Shown here piece by piece: positions 8,994 through 20,262 of a DNA stretch of 64,000 bases. The stretch lies in the NCBI GenBank assembly GCA_028554795.2, contig CM068839.1, forward strand, positions 89,252,182-89,316,181. Reading direction: 5' to 3'. Position numbers and translations under genes: made by a program. The notes below the pieces were generated by a model that saw only the letters and a program-made list of their open reading frames with translations, searched no databases and was not told the DNA's origin. Source of the stretch: Sinohyriopsis cumingii. Taxonomy: Eukaryota > Mollusca > Bivalvia > Unionida > Unionidae. The number at the start of each line of letters is the position of its first letter. The stretch's first letter is position 1.

Positions 8994-11330
8994 CCAGGCA
9001 AGTCCTGACTGTTCTGTTTGATATTATCAGAGATGCCAAAGAAGAATTTCGTAATGATGGAGCATCTCACGTGAGGTCTACATTCAAAATTATACGCGAC
9101 ACTGACGAAGTCATTGATGCTACAATGAGTGATACACTAGCGAAAACAATCATCGATTACCTCAATCAGAAATATCATTTCAGAATAAAGTTTATTGTGC
9201 AAGCAGATTCTGATACGTGGATTATCCGTGACAAACGTGACCCTGTCCTTGCTAATGGAAAAACCGCTCTGTTAAGTAAAGATTCCAAACCAGGAATGTT
9301 AACTGGGATTGATAAACCATATTACGCTCGAGAGTATCCTGTGACCGCGGTCATTTATGGAATCTATCAGCTAAATGATAGACCTAACATTAATGATCTT
9401 ACCCCGATGAGATTTTCAAAGCTGAATTGTGTAGCCGAGCGAGTAATGGAACATTTTAAAAATGCGAGGCGTGGAAACGGTATAACTGATCTGCGACGTG
9501 AAAAAATAAACAAATGGGCTGAATCGGTTAAGGATACAGGAGCGTCAATAAACGATGTCGCTGAGTTATCAAGTAAATTAAATTTTCCAATGATAGTAAA
9601 AACGTTAACAGAAGAGGTTTTATATGAATCAGATAGTAAATCAAGAGGAGCGCCAATTGAAATTATTGACCATAACGCTCACGCTTGGACCTCCGCGGTA
9701 ACAATATTTCCACGAAATCGTGTTGTGAGATATTACTTGTCAGAGAGTTTTTGGAGTGGAATGTTTGATGCTATCAGCCGGATAAGCGAAAACGACCCCG
9801 TGTCAGTGTGGTTGTTTAAAAGTTCCGAAGATGGCGAATATGATCAATTTGTAAGACCTAACGGCGAATTATATCGTAAAGAATCTCTCCACGAAGAAAT
9901 GAGAAAACTCGCACAGAGATATTCAGAAAATACTGAGCAGTTATTAACCAATTGTTTTACAGTACCGTCAGTTGCTGCCCACGCCGCGAGAGAGAGAAAT
10001 TCATGGAGACCAACACACGCTGAGTTCCTTGAAGATGTCCAGGATAGTTGTATCGAATACGGACACAGCGGTTTGTGGAACACCGAGTATAATATCGGCG
10101 AGATGATTTCCGTAGATATGACCGCGTGTTATCCTGGAAGTTTTCTTGGGATGGGCGAGTGCGCCGGATATTTTAAAAGATTTGGTCATCGTTGTCATGA
10201 GATGGTAAGAGAGACAATTAATGTTCCATTACCTGATTTTGATCTGACAGGATTTGTTCGTGTAACGTCGTTTGAATTCACTATGAATCTTCATCCTTGC
10301 TGTCATGTTTGGTTTGGCAGACACAGAGGCGTAGCTATGATATTTTGCGCCCGGGGACGAACTATAAAATTGGCGCCCCAGCCCCCTCCCCGTTTAATCA
10401 CATTTTTGAATATTACCCTTGTTTACTTATTATAATGTAACGTTGTAAGCCTCATTTTGGCGCCCCTGTACCTTGGCGCCCGGGGACATATGTACCCCCC
10501 CTGCCCCCCCCCCCTCAGCTACGCCTCTGGGCAGACACTTCTCGGACAAACGTTGGGGGCCAATAGTGTTATTACGATATATGCTTGACAGTAAAATATT
10601 GATATCGTTGGTTGTCAGTGAAGCAATTATATCATATCGGCCGCAGACTTCAATTTGGTTACCAACACCGGAGCGTATCAGTCTCGATGAAGTCATCGAA
10701 GAATATTCGCTGGAATATCCGGACCTGTCCGCGGATGTCATTGTTAATGATGCTCCTAATATTCTTAAGATTAACCTCAGCAACAGTGAAAAAACAGCAA
10801 AGGATCTCGGTAGAAGAATAATTGGTAAATTTACTCAGGGTGGTGCATATGACCATAAACGACATCACTCACGATTGATTATGGATGATGTTGAATTAGA
10901 TTTTATAATTAATGATACCACTGCGAGAAATATACTTTGTAATCGGGAAGACGCTTACTTGTCTGACGGAACACGGTTGGGCACGATTGTTAGTTACATC
11001 AATGGAGAATCACCTCAGTACACACATTTAAGATCTTCGATGCTCGCTTATGTTTCTATAAATTTGCTATCGATGATAAATAGATTTCCTGACACTGCAG
11101 TTACAGTTGCAACGGATTCATTTTATTTCGATAAAAGATATTCAGAATTACTGGCTCGTTTCACAAGCATTGATGAATCATGGATTTCATGGAGAATAAA
11201 AAAAGAAATGTTACATTGTTATTGTGAATCCGCAGATGCTGCGGTTAAAGATAGCTATTGCAAATCAGAATTATCAGAAATGTCGAATGCACCATCTGTG
11301 TATGATCCAGTATCCAGACACAAAACCGTT
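8991..11330 (+). pseudogene. Protein-primed-type DNA polymerase B (copy B)
   Basis: Family B polymerase of the viral/organellar DNA_pol_B_2 kind. Upstream part 8991-10100 includes LNCVAERVMEHF and INDVAEL, a region I associate with polymerases of selfish elements (recall, unverified). Motif A is DMTACYPGSF near 10115-10144. Motif C reads VTVATDSFYF near 11100-11130: ATD replaces the common DTD. A hAT-type MITE interrupts it at 10324-10529; the reading phase is the same on both sides of the insertion. The frame continues without a stop into a helicase Walker A at 11338, so polymerase and helicase form one open frame. Canonical exonuclease motifs were not identified with confidence. Confidence 0.7.
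10324..10529. mobile_element. hAT-type MITE, 206 bp
   Basis: Terminal inverted repeats CAGAGGCGTAGCT / AGCTACGCCTCTG, the common hAT terminus, flanked by an exact 8-bp target duplication GGCAGACA (10316-10323 and 10530-10537). GC-rich interior without a gene. Inserted in the polymerase of copy B. Confidence 0.9.
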
Positions 11331-12330
11331 TATTTGAACGGGGCGGGTAGATCTGGTAAGACAACTCGAGCGATTGAATTATTTCGACAGAATTCAGATA
11401 TGATTGTGCTAACACCAACACACAAACTTGACAGGGAGATGAAACAACGAGGAGTCAATTCTAGTACAAATACAGCGGTGGTGTGTGGACTTCAGATCGA
11501 ATGGTAGATAAATATATTCCAAAGGTTATAATTTGGGATGAAATATGTACGGTACCGTTCGAAAAAAACATTTCTCGATTGGTTATTAATAAAAAATACA
11601 GCTGTGATAATGTGCGGCGATCACGGTCAGCCACCTCCGTTTGTTGGACCATCCCCACATGATTGGTTGAAGAATTTTGTTGATTATTACGAAGTAGTGA
11701 CTGATGATCATAGATCTCTCGATGCAGAATTAAAGGAATTTAACACATTAATCAGACTACAACCGAATAAAATTCAGTGTGAAATTATGCGTGAAATAAT
11801 TTCAGAAACTTCCTTGAACGACTTTTGGAAAACGTGGAGACCAAACGATCTGATAGTGGCAAGTAGAAAGATAGAGACACACTTCAACAGCAGTCATTTC
11901 AATTACACAAGAAAAAATTTCCAACACTGCCAGTGCCATTGTGTTATAGACCAGCTGATACGCGGTTACAGAATATTGACGTTGATATACCAGGACAGTC
12001 AAGGAGGAAGCAGAATCTTGTGCTGAATGATATTGGCGCAGTTGATGTCAATGTTGTTGAAGATGCACTGCGCGCCGATAAATCCCCGTGGACGCTAGGA
12101 TACGCAATGACGATACATTCATCTCAAGGACTGACTATCACTGATACATTTGTTTGGATCATTGATGATCGAATCGAGTGGTCAAACTTAGTTTACTCGG
12201 CTGTGTCCAGAGTCAGAAGAATATCTCAACTGCGAAGGATTGTCTTGGATGAGTCAATGGCTTATGAAATTAATAATGAAAACAACAGCGATATAATCAG
12301 AAAAAAATTAGCTGGTTACAAACAGAGTGA
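11331..12330 (+). pseudogene. SF1 helicase (copy B)
   Basis: Walker A GAGRSGKTTRAIELF at about 11341-11385, in the same frame as the polymerase. Motif II IIWDEICTV at about 11530-11556. Motif III CGDHGQPPPF near 11612-11641. Motif V GYAMTIHSSQGLT near 12098-12136. Motif VI SNLVYSAVSRVRR near 12182-12220. Frame breaks near 11500-11560 and 11870, plus a final slip in an A-run at about 12332-12340, kill this copy. Highly similar to 1-846. Confidence 0.85.
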
Positions 12331-12557
12331 CAAAAAAAAATAATCGCGATTTTGACCTTGATGTTGAATTTATCATGACACTGAAACAACAGCAGAATAA
12401 TCACTGTGCGAGCTGTAATAGTATAATGTTGTGGCAGTATTCGAGTAATAATCCAAGACAATTCACCGTAGACAGAAAGGATAATCGTCTTGGTCATACA
12501 CGCGAGAATGTGATGCTGACCTGTTTCGAGTGCAAACGGCGTAGGGGTATTAGTTAA
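12331..12557 (+). pseudogene. HNH-type domain (copy B)
   Basis: Motifs NNHCASCN, FTVDRKDN, GHTREN, LTCFECKRRRG; TAA at 12555-12557. Same as copy A but displaced in frame from the helicase by the A-run. It was probably the C-terminal domain of the polymerase-helicase protein. Confidence 0.7.
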
Positions 12558-12949
12558 GTGGTCTAGGCGGTAATTGTGTATCCTCGGGAATTACTTGTAA
12601 TTGTTCACGTATGAATCCACGTTGAGGAGCAGTCGAATCCAACATGTAGATTGCTGGTCTACCAGTAGATCTAGTTATGTTAGATATCTTGTGTCGTGAT
12701 GCTCCAGATAGGATCAGTCGCTCTTTTTTTTACCTTTTTCAAGTTCACCTGGTTCATATAAATATCTCACAGTGACATCACCCAGTATTAATTGTGCTGA
12801 AAAATCACGTCGATGTGGTATATGTTTTTTTGGTAATTGTGTTAATAGGTTTAATGCTGGTTGTTCGAGTAATTTCATTATTTAATGCAGTTATCACGCT
12901 TGGTAATCTTGCAACCCATTCGCGTGATCTCTTGTCCTGAATGAATTCC

Positions 12950-13008
12950 ACTTGCTGAGCGGTTATTTGGATATCAATACGCGATATCCAAATAACCGCT
13001 CAGCAAGT
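12950..13008. repeat. Perfect 26-bp inverted repeat, 7-nt loop
   Basis: Arms 12950-12975 and 12983-13008 (core TGAGCGGTTATTTGGATATC) around AATACGC. Copy A (about 1495-1535) has only the right-hand version, so the left arm arose in copy B as an inverted templated duplication. Confidence 0.85.
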
Positions 13009-13227
13009 GTTCGATTAAATCGCTCAACAATTGCCTGATCACGGTGAATTTCAGTATGTCCTCGTCTGATGTTGACATTATGTTGCTTCATCAGCGATGA
13101 TACTGCACCCTGAAATTCTTTGCCAGGATCAACTTGTAAGAGATGTGGCCATTGTAGAGGTCCTCGTTGATAAATTCGTTCAAAAGCATTGGCTACTTCA
13201 GTTGATGTCTTTGTTGACAACGGTTCT

Positions 13228-13478
13228 TGTTGTTGTTGTTGTAGGGTTTAACGCCATTTTTCAGCACGCAATAGGCTATACATGGCGGCCAGTATTAATG
13301 GTGGAGGAAGAAACCGGGAAATCCCCGGAAAGAACCACCGACCCTCGAGAAGCTACTGGCAAGCTTTCTCACATATCCACATTTGCCGAATCCGAGACTC
13401 GAACCCACGCAGACAGAGGTGAGATGGCAGTGATCCGTAACGGTGAGCGCTTTAGACCACTCGGCCACTGGTGGCCCC
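13228..13478 (-). mobile_element. tRNA-derived SINE, 251 bp
   Basis: Read on minus from 13478: tRNA Ser/Leu-like head with A box TGGCCGAGTGGTCT and B box GGTTCGAGTCT, then a body (AAGCTTGCCAGTAGCTTCTC, CCACCATTAATACTGG), then an (AAC)n tail. Flanked by a 12-bp target duplication GACAACGGTTCT (13216-13227, 13479-13490). Related copies: 17656-17814 and a decayed one near 50170-50345. Confidence 0.9.
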
Positions 13479-13800
13479 GACAACGGTTCTGCATCTTTGT
13501 ATCTACTTGCAACATCAACTACAGTTAACGCGTATTTATATGTTATTTGACGTCTTCGGATTTTAATAGTATCATGTGGCAGAAATAATATGTCAGCCTG
13601 ATGAACTTCATTGGGAACACTAACATTGAAATGCGCAAGGTGAATTTGTTTAGCCGTGGTTGGTAAATTTGCCATATTGCCTGTTTGGATAACCATTTTT
13701 TAGCAGTATCGCGTGTAACTTTTGCTGCTTCAGCGAGTTTACTAATTGCTGCGCTACCCCTCCAGTATCCTCTTGGGGAATAATAAATCGACTCCATTAT

Positions 13801-14368
13801 AATTAATTACCAGCACCTAACGCTAATTTACCTTTCATTGCGGATTTTATTAACCAACTAGCTAATTATTCCTTGAGAGATTTATCAGTGATGGAATTTA
13901 ACGCGTGAATTAATTTCACATCTGCGAGATGTCTATGCTGCAGATCTTTACTTTTATAAGCTACATCATGAGCATGACACGCCTTATCAATAGCGTTTAT
14001 CGGATACTCACCTGGTTTTGGTTGATCTTGGTCATCAAGTCTGATATCAAGTCGGGTTCCAGGGCCACAGCAATTATATCCTGGAAGGTGTTTTTCTCCT
14101 GGGTATTTAGCCCACGGAGTCCCAGGTAGTTTTGTTAATTTTGATGCGATGTCCCCCCCGTGTTGCTTTTTTTTTTACTTGATTTTGGCTTTGATTTTGG
14201 CTTTGGTTTTGGTTTTTCACCTGACTTGCCAGTAGAGATAAATTTAAATTTCTTTGTACCGCATCGTTCACACTTGCCCGTAACCGCAGATCTATTATTT
14301 TTTGTTGTAATGGTTGTTAAATCACTTATTGGTGTGCGCGCCCTGCATTTCACACAATATAGATCCAT
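13801..14368 (-). pseudogene. Zinc-ribbon phospholipase A2-like protein (copy B)
   Basis: Same domain order as 2064-2567: zinc ribbon (YCVKCR, CERCG) at 14360-14250, then a Lys/Pro/Ser-rich linker longer than in copy A (KPKPKSKPKSSKK). A frame change near 14150 is followed by the PLA2 core (CCGPGT near 14055-14075; KACHAHDVAY near 13955-13985). A stop near 13870 removes the tail. The linker looks like a local repeat expansion. Dead copy. Confidence 0.8.
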
Positions 14369-14388
14369 ATTTATTTTATATTATTCTA

Positions 14389-15055
14389 ATGGAGATCACT
14401 GACTTTTTTGCTACAAAACGACGAGAACCAGTTAAGCATATTGCTGCGTTACCAAATTCTATTCGAATGATTATAATTGGTCCATCTGGAAGTGGCAAGA
14501 CGCAGTTGTTACTTAATTTAATAATGTAGTGGATGAAGTGGGATAAGTTGTATTTGGTAGCTCCATCTGTAGACGATCAGCGTTGTTATGATGTAATAAA
14601 AGATTTTAATGAAAGCGCAAAATTGTTAAATGAAAACGGAGATGATGTTGTTGAATTTATAACTGACATTAATGAAGCACCAAGTATCGATGATATTGAC
14701 GGGTCAATTAACAATGTAGTTGTGTACGATGATGTAATGCTGGATAAACAATCAAATCCCGCCAGGATATTTTCCAGAGGCAGACACAAAAACACAGATG
14801 TAATTTATGTAACCCAGCGGTATACACAAATTCCTAAAGTGATCAGGGATAACTGTAATATTCTTAGTCTTTAACGGAGTTGATACTCACACATTACGAA
14901 ATATTCATCAGACCTGGTGCAGCGGTGACATGGACATAAATAAGTTTAGAAATTTCTTTAGTCGTGCTAAAACAAACCCATACGGATTTATAACAATAAA
15001 TTTACACGATCCTCGAACACGGTATCGAATCGGGTTAGATAAAATTTTTAACTGA
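14389..15055 (+). pseudogene. A32/FtsK-HerA-like packaging ATPase (copy B)
   Basis: Begins 21 bp from the divergent PLA2 start. Walker A GPSGSGKT near 14479-14502; Walker B VVVYDDVML near 14717-14745; QRYTQIPKVIRDNCN near 14815-14860. A TAG at 14527-14529 replaces a sense codon of copy A, and a one-base slip near 14868 shifts the C-terminal part, which continues to TGA 15053-15055. Otherwise closely similar to copy A over its length. Confidence 0.85.
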
Positions 15056-15288
15056 GCGGCAGGGAGGGCGACGCTCTCAACGCGTCACCGACAATCGCGC
15101 ATGTTTCCTTAAGTTGCATCAAAGGAAAAAAAAACTATCAGCGATTCAGCGTAAGCCAATTTGTCATCTTACGCTGAATATCGCATTTTTTAAAACGATT
15201 TTTGTGATCCCCAGGAAGTCGTATTTTGGCGAAATATAGGTGAACCAATTAGAGTCTGTTCGCCCCCCCCCCCCCCCCCCCCGCTGCT
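15056..15288. repeat. Terminal inverted-repeat-like block of copy B
   Basis: GCGGCAGGGAGGGCG at 15056-15070 and CGCCC...GCTGC at 15261-15287, where the right arm is inflated by a run of about 20 C. Same position relative to the ATPase stop and same preceding GTCTGTTCGCCC as copy A, but the loop sequence differs and holds its own hairpin (TCAGCGTAAG / CTTACGCTGA). Confidence 0.5.
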
Positions 15289-15291
15289 TCA

Positions 15292-15762
15292 CTATATACC
15301 AACATTCCGCAGGCAGATGGTATTGAAGAGTACAAATATTTTCTTAATAACAATCCTAATAATAGCACACTATCTAGCGAAGATATTTGTAAAATAATAA
15401 AAACTTATCTTGGAAAATAATTAATTTCAATTTAATAATACGAATTACATACAAATAATGGGTATTAATATGGCTCACATATACTCTTTCCTTTCATGGG
15501 TGGATTAGAAAAGGATTTTATTCAAAACGAAAAGTTTAATCCATTTCTCTGGTTCAGATTTTTAGATGACATATTTATGATCTGGAAGCATTCAACTGAA
15601 GAACTGAAAAAAATGATTGATCGCCTCAATCATTTTCACCCAACGATTAAATTTACTTATACTGCATCTAGTACGCATGTTTCCTTTTTAGATGTAAATG
15701 TAATAAAAAATACTGATAACACTATTTCTACAAATATTCTTAAAATGCATCTAATGATTTGA
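15292..15762 (+). pseudogene. Penelope-like reverse transcriptase fragment
   Basis: Pieces in order: YTNIPQADGIEEY at about 15294, FMGGLEKDF near 15496, FRFLDDIFMIWKHS near 15556-15600, HPTIKFTY near 15637, VSFLDVNV near 15678. These match the order in Penelope-like elements, with LDD in the catalytic YxDD position. A stop near 15418 and the loss of flanking domains mark it as a remnant. It begins directly after the poly-C arm of copy B. Confidence 0.65.
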
Positions 15763-17655
15763 AGAGCAGAGCAAAAGGGACAGATAACACTTATTTTTTG
15801 TTAAGTACAGAAGCGGAGTTGATCAAATGGAAAAGTTGAAAAATTGCAAATTTTATAAATTTAATAAGTTATTAAGTTGAAGAAAAACAACAATAAATAA
15901 AGCCTTAACAATGTCGCTATATCTCAGAATTACTATATATGATCCTTGTGGCGACTTCTCCGAACCGTTGCGAAATTTGTAAATATATACAATAGCCGAG
16001 TCGATATCGACAGAAGCAGCTTGTCGGAGGAAAATGGCGGACGTAAACAGTGTCTGGAGGTGTGTATAGGTATAACGGTACCAATTGCGCAAGTCTAGGT
16101 GGGCGGAGCTTAAGGTGTATGGAACATTGTATTCAGAATTAAAGAACAACACTAGCTGTGATTGGTGCATTATGTAAGACTTGTACTTTCTGTTTGGCTT
16201 AAAAAAAAGTTGAGCCTCTTGGCAACATGTGAGTTTGTGTTAATTTCTATCTAGATCATATTTTGTATTTTTTATGATTTTTTTAAAATATGGTACACAT
16301 GACTGAAAATGTGCTTGTTGTGACTAGATAACTCTTACCCCTGTCTAGTTCCAGGAGAGTTATCTCTCTTAAATGCAATGGAGTACCTGGTTATGTCATT
16401 GTCAAATTGACAATCTAGCATTGTTCTATATGACAGCGTGTGACATGCATGCCCAAGTAGGACAGAAAGTATATTTATTTCACAAAACATTAGCATTGAG
16501 GTATATGGAAAAACAATTGGTACCGTGATACCATAATAGCGCTCGCTGATTGGTCAATCGAGCAGAACGTTTGACAACTGGCGATAGGTCAATTCTTTGT
16601 AATGGAGCAGTTATTAGTAACGGGAAGTGAGGAAGTGATAACGTTGTATGTTCTCGTTGAGCGAAGCTTCCAGTTGTAAAATAATCCAAATCATCAAGGA
16701 AGAAACTTTAAAGACCATTGGCAGGATACTGATGTCACTGCTCAGTAAGTTTTGAAATTGGTAGGTTTCCTAAATGGCGGCGATAAGGACATCGACCGTC
16801 AATACCGCCTATATGCAAGTTTGATATAAGACCAGTCTGTATGGCGTTCTCAACACTCATCGTCGTCTGCTATAACTTAACTGCTATTTCTTTTCATTTA
16901 TTTATTTAAAATAACTGGACTATCAAGTTTTCAAGGTTTGTAGTTATCAATCTTATTTGGTCATGTAGATTTTTTTTAGGGAAGTGTCGGGGTGTATCTG
17001 TCGATCGACTGTGTTCAACAAAAGTAGGATGATTCGTGAACCACGGTCAAAGGTGAAACATAATAATAAATAAACTTATCACGTGTCAGTTTTAGTACTG
17101 AACGTATGTGCTAGTGAAACGAATAATTAATAACCGTGAAGATTATCATGGTTCAGGCAGACTAATTCAGCCAAAATCCCAGGCTGATTCGGACCATGTG
17201 ATATATCATTGAGAAAAAAAAGAAGAAAAAAAAAAATCGATCTGCTATGGTTTGTGCCCGTAACATAAATTGTAACACTTATAATATTGCGTGAAACTAT
17301 TTAAATCACAATAGAAAGTATTCAAATGTATCTGCTTAGTTTATTCAGTGTTGATAAATGTTTAAAAACTCTCCAAATTTTGTGCTAACTAGTTTTACCA
17401 AACATTTAATTATTAATATTTGCATCTGTAATATATTTAATTTCTTTCAAATGCATATAATGATGACAAAGTTAACAAAGAAAAGTATGCTTTTTATATA
17501 TTTTTTGTCTTTCAAACTTTTGAAAAAATTATTCTATTTACAGATGTAGTGTGTTTTTAAAAGACTTTTTGTCATGCTAGTGTATAACAAAGATCTTTTC
17601 CTCTTATATCAAATTATTTAAATGAAAAATTTAATTCTCTGTAGTTTTACATTAG
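15763..17655. other. Non-coding stretch, promoter-like patch near 16.5-16.75 kb
   Basis: No gene recognised. Around 16540-16640 lie ATTGG boxes (GATTGGTCAATCG), tandem ETS-like GGGAAGTGAGGAAGTG and, at 16744, CTCA|GTAAGTTTT, a good splice donor. This could be a non-coding first exon of a plus-strand host gene, but no transcript evidence is available. Confidence 0.25.
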
Positions 17656-17814
17656 CGTCAGCCAATGTGGGTATGTGAGAAAGCTTGCCAGTAGCTTCTC
17701 ATAGGTCGGTGGTTATTCCCGGTGTTTTCCCGGGTTCTTCCTCCACCATTAATACTGGCCGCCATGCATAGCCTATCGTGTGCTGAAAAATGGCGTTAAA
17801 CCTGACAACAACAA
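17656..17814 (+). mobile_element. 5'-truncated SINE copy
   Basis: Matches the body and (AAC)n tail of the SINE at 13228-13478 in plus orientation (AAGCTTGCCAGTAGCTTCTC, CACCATTAATACTGGCCGCC) but lacks the tRNA head. Confidence 0.8.
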
Positions 17815-18359
17815 CATCAGAGTCATTATTCCTAACAGGATGGGCATGAAGTCAGGACGGTCAACAATATACATGAAGGTCATGAATATAGCCATTTTAA
17901 AGTACCTGATTGTCAGGTATATTGCAGTTTTGGCTCAGGCTATATAAAGGAATAAGGATGGTAGGGTATGTAGCCATTTTGATGTACACTAATTGGGTTA
18001 ATAATGTTCCAAAATGACTGAATACACGACTGAAGCTATATGCAGAAGTGCTACCTTTAAATATCTAGGGATGTTCTATGAAGAAATCTCAGAAAAATCA
18101 TAAATATTAAATTGGCACATTACATTAATGTGAAATATGATTTGTGAAAATATTATTTACTGGTACTGTGTGATTAATGCACCTATTTAGAAATCGCACA
18201 AAGTGCATATCATTTTTGCTTTGATGGGACCAAATTAATTATGGATTAAATGCTATAATGGGCAATCTTTCTTTAAGCCAATCGGGTCAGCAGTGGACAT
18301 AAGTGCTGCTAAGAAGAACGTCACAAAGTCTGTGCAGTGAAATCAGCCCACTACAGTAC

Positions 18360-20262
18360 GAAAATCATGGAAAGTTCTAGCTGCAAAGAGCTCTTTGAGA
18401 TTACTAACCAGCCAGTGTAAAGGAATAAATGTACACCACTTCCAACTACCTTCTCTCTAGTTGACCTTCCGGACCTGTTTGCAAATTTCTTCCGGGACAA
18501 AGCACAAACTATTAGAGATAAGCTTGTCAACACAATTTCAATTGATTCGTCATCACCATAGTTGGGATACGGAATTTCAGCGGCAACCATCAGCAGCATT
18601 TGAACCTGTCTCTATGGATTTAGTATGTACAGTCATGATGAAGAGTGCACCAAAGTCATGTGAACTTGATCCAATTCCAACATCACTTCTGCTTGAGTGC
18701 TTAGATCCAGTATTGCCTTCACTAACTGAAGTTATTAATATCTCTCACTCATCTGGGGAATTCCCATCATTTTTCAAAACTGCCATTGTAAAGCCTCTGC
18801 TGAAGAAACCAACACTAGACCGTAACGATTTAAAGAACTACCGCCCAGTTTCTAATCTTCCATTCATATCAAAAATCTTAGAAAAGGTTGTTCTATCCCA
18901 GCTTGTATCTCATGTGAATTCAAACAGTCTTTTTAGCAATGTACATTCTGCATATCGCCCTTGCCACAGTACTGAAACTACTCTTCTAAAAGTAGTTAAT
19001 GACATTCTCTCTGATTTGGATAGCGGAAAGATTACAGTCCTCACCCTCCTTGATGTGTCTGCATTTGACACAATAGACCATGATATATTACTTCACTGTC
19101 TCCAGCATGTATTTGGCATTCATGATATAACCTTACTGTGGTTCAAGTCCTACTTGGTCAACAGGACACAAATTGTATCTGCAAATGGAATACACTCCAG
19201 CCCAGTTAATCTATGTTGTGGTGTTTCACAGGGGTCTGTTCTTCTCTTCATTCTATACACTCAGCCGCTCTAAAGTGTCATAGATCATCATCCATTGTCT
19301 CGCCAATTGTACGCTGATGACACCCAAATATACAAATCTGGCCACCCAACTGAAGTTGATGCTACATCCAGGGTGTAGAGAGGTGCATTTCTGATGTGAA
19401 ATCATGGATGACATGTAACAAGCTGCAGATGAATGATGATAAAACAGGCCATTCTGATCACAACGCAAAGACGTTCTGAGTCACATCCTTTACCTCAAAC
19501 AATAATATCAGTAACACCAACATTAAATTCACAGAGTCAGTATGAAACCTAGGTGTCACTCTGGAAAGTACTCTCACATTGCACTAACATGTCATGAACA
19601 TATGCAAGGCTGCATATCTTGAGCTGAGACGTATCAGCTCCATTTGAAAATATCTTTTAGTTGATGCCACTAAAACACTTGTATGTTCATTAGTACTTTC
19701 AAGACTGGACAATTGTAACTCAATTCTGTCTGGTCATCACAATATCTACTTCAGAAACTTCAAAAAGTTCAAAACACAGCTGCTCAGAACATGCTTATAG
19801 TACCATGATCAGAGCATACCTCCCCGCTGCTCTATACCCTACACTGGCTATCCATTCGATCCAGAATCAAACAAAATTTGTTCTTTGTGCTACGTTTCAC
19901 TGACGGACTCCAGTCCAACATACTTATCTGACCTCACCCATGTGTACACACCAGCAAGATACTTAAGCTCCTCTTCTGACAATCTTATACTCATTATTCC
20001 CACGACGAAAATGAAGTCATATGGACAACGTTCTTTTACATACCAGGGCCCAGCAATGTGGAATGAATTGGCCACTGAACTTAGACACAAAGACATATCG
20101 ATCCCATTCAAGAGTGCTCTTAAAACTCACTTATTTCGACTGCAAGAACAAACTTAAAGACCTAATAATGTTCCCTACCTTTAATATTTTCAGCATGTTT
20201 TTTATGTTTTCTAAAGATTAGGCGCTATACAAAGTCCTCATTATTATTATTATTATTAATAT
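18360..20262 (+). mobile_element. CR1/L2-like LINE, 5'-truncated and broken
   Basis: Reverse transcriptase region: KNYRPVSNLPFISKILEKVV near 18830, CHSTETTLLKVVNDI near 18963, TVLTLLDVSAFDTIDHDIL near 19034-19095, CGVSQGSVL near 19217, YADDTQIY at 19310-19333 after a frame change, and C-terminal YQGPAMWNELA near 20041. The 3' end GATTAGGCGCTATACAAAG + (ATT)n at 20216-20260 is typical of L2/CR1-like families. The Asp of motif A remains (LLDVSAFDT), but frameshifts make it inactive. A second copy of the 3' half is at 54360-55265. Confidence 0.8.

Larger units (their letters stand above)
12558..13797 (-). pseudogene. rve-type integrase (copy B), SINE-interrupted
   Basis: Starts at 13797 with the same N-terminal YYSPRGYWRG segment. 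Catalytic Asp in HQADILF (about 13580-13600), Asp in LQVDPGKEF (about 13110-13135), Glu in IVERFNRTLAERLF (about 13000-13040). C-terminal barrel remnants lie at 12580-12760 with stops and frame changes. A tRNA-derived SINE (13228-13478) splits the core, and a 26-bp snap-back duplication at 12950-13008 disrupts the end of the core. Converges on the HNH domain as in copy A. Confidence 0.8.

Noticed and set aside
13400-13478. Functional tRNA-Ser/Leu gene
   Set aside because: Good A and B boxes, but it is the head of a SINE with body, tail and target duplications.
8772-15970. GGAGAAGTCGCC motif shared by 8775-8845 and (inverted) 15950
   Set aside because: Only about 14 bp match; too short to argue for an element boundary.
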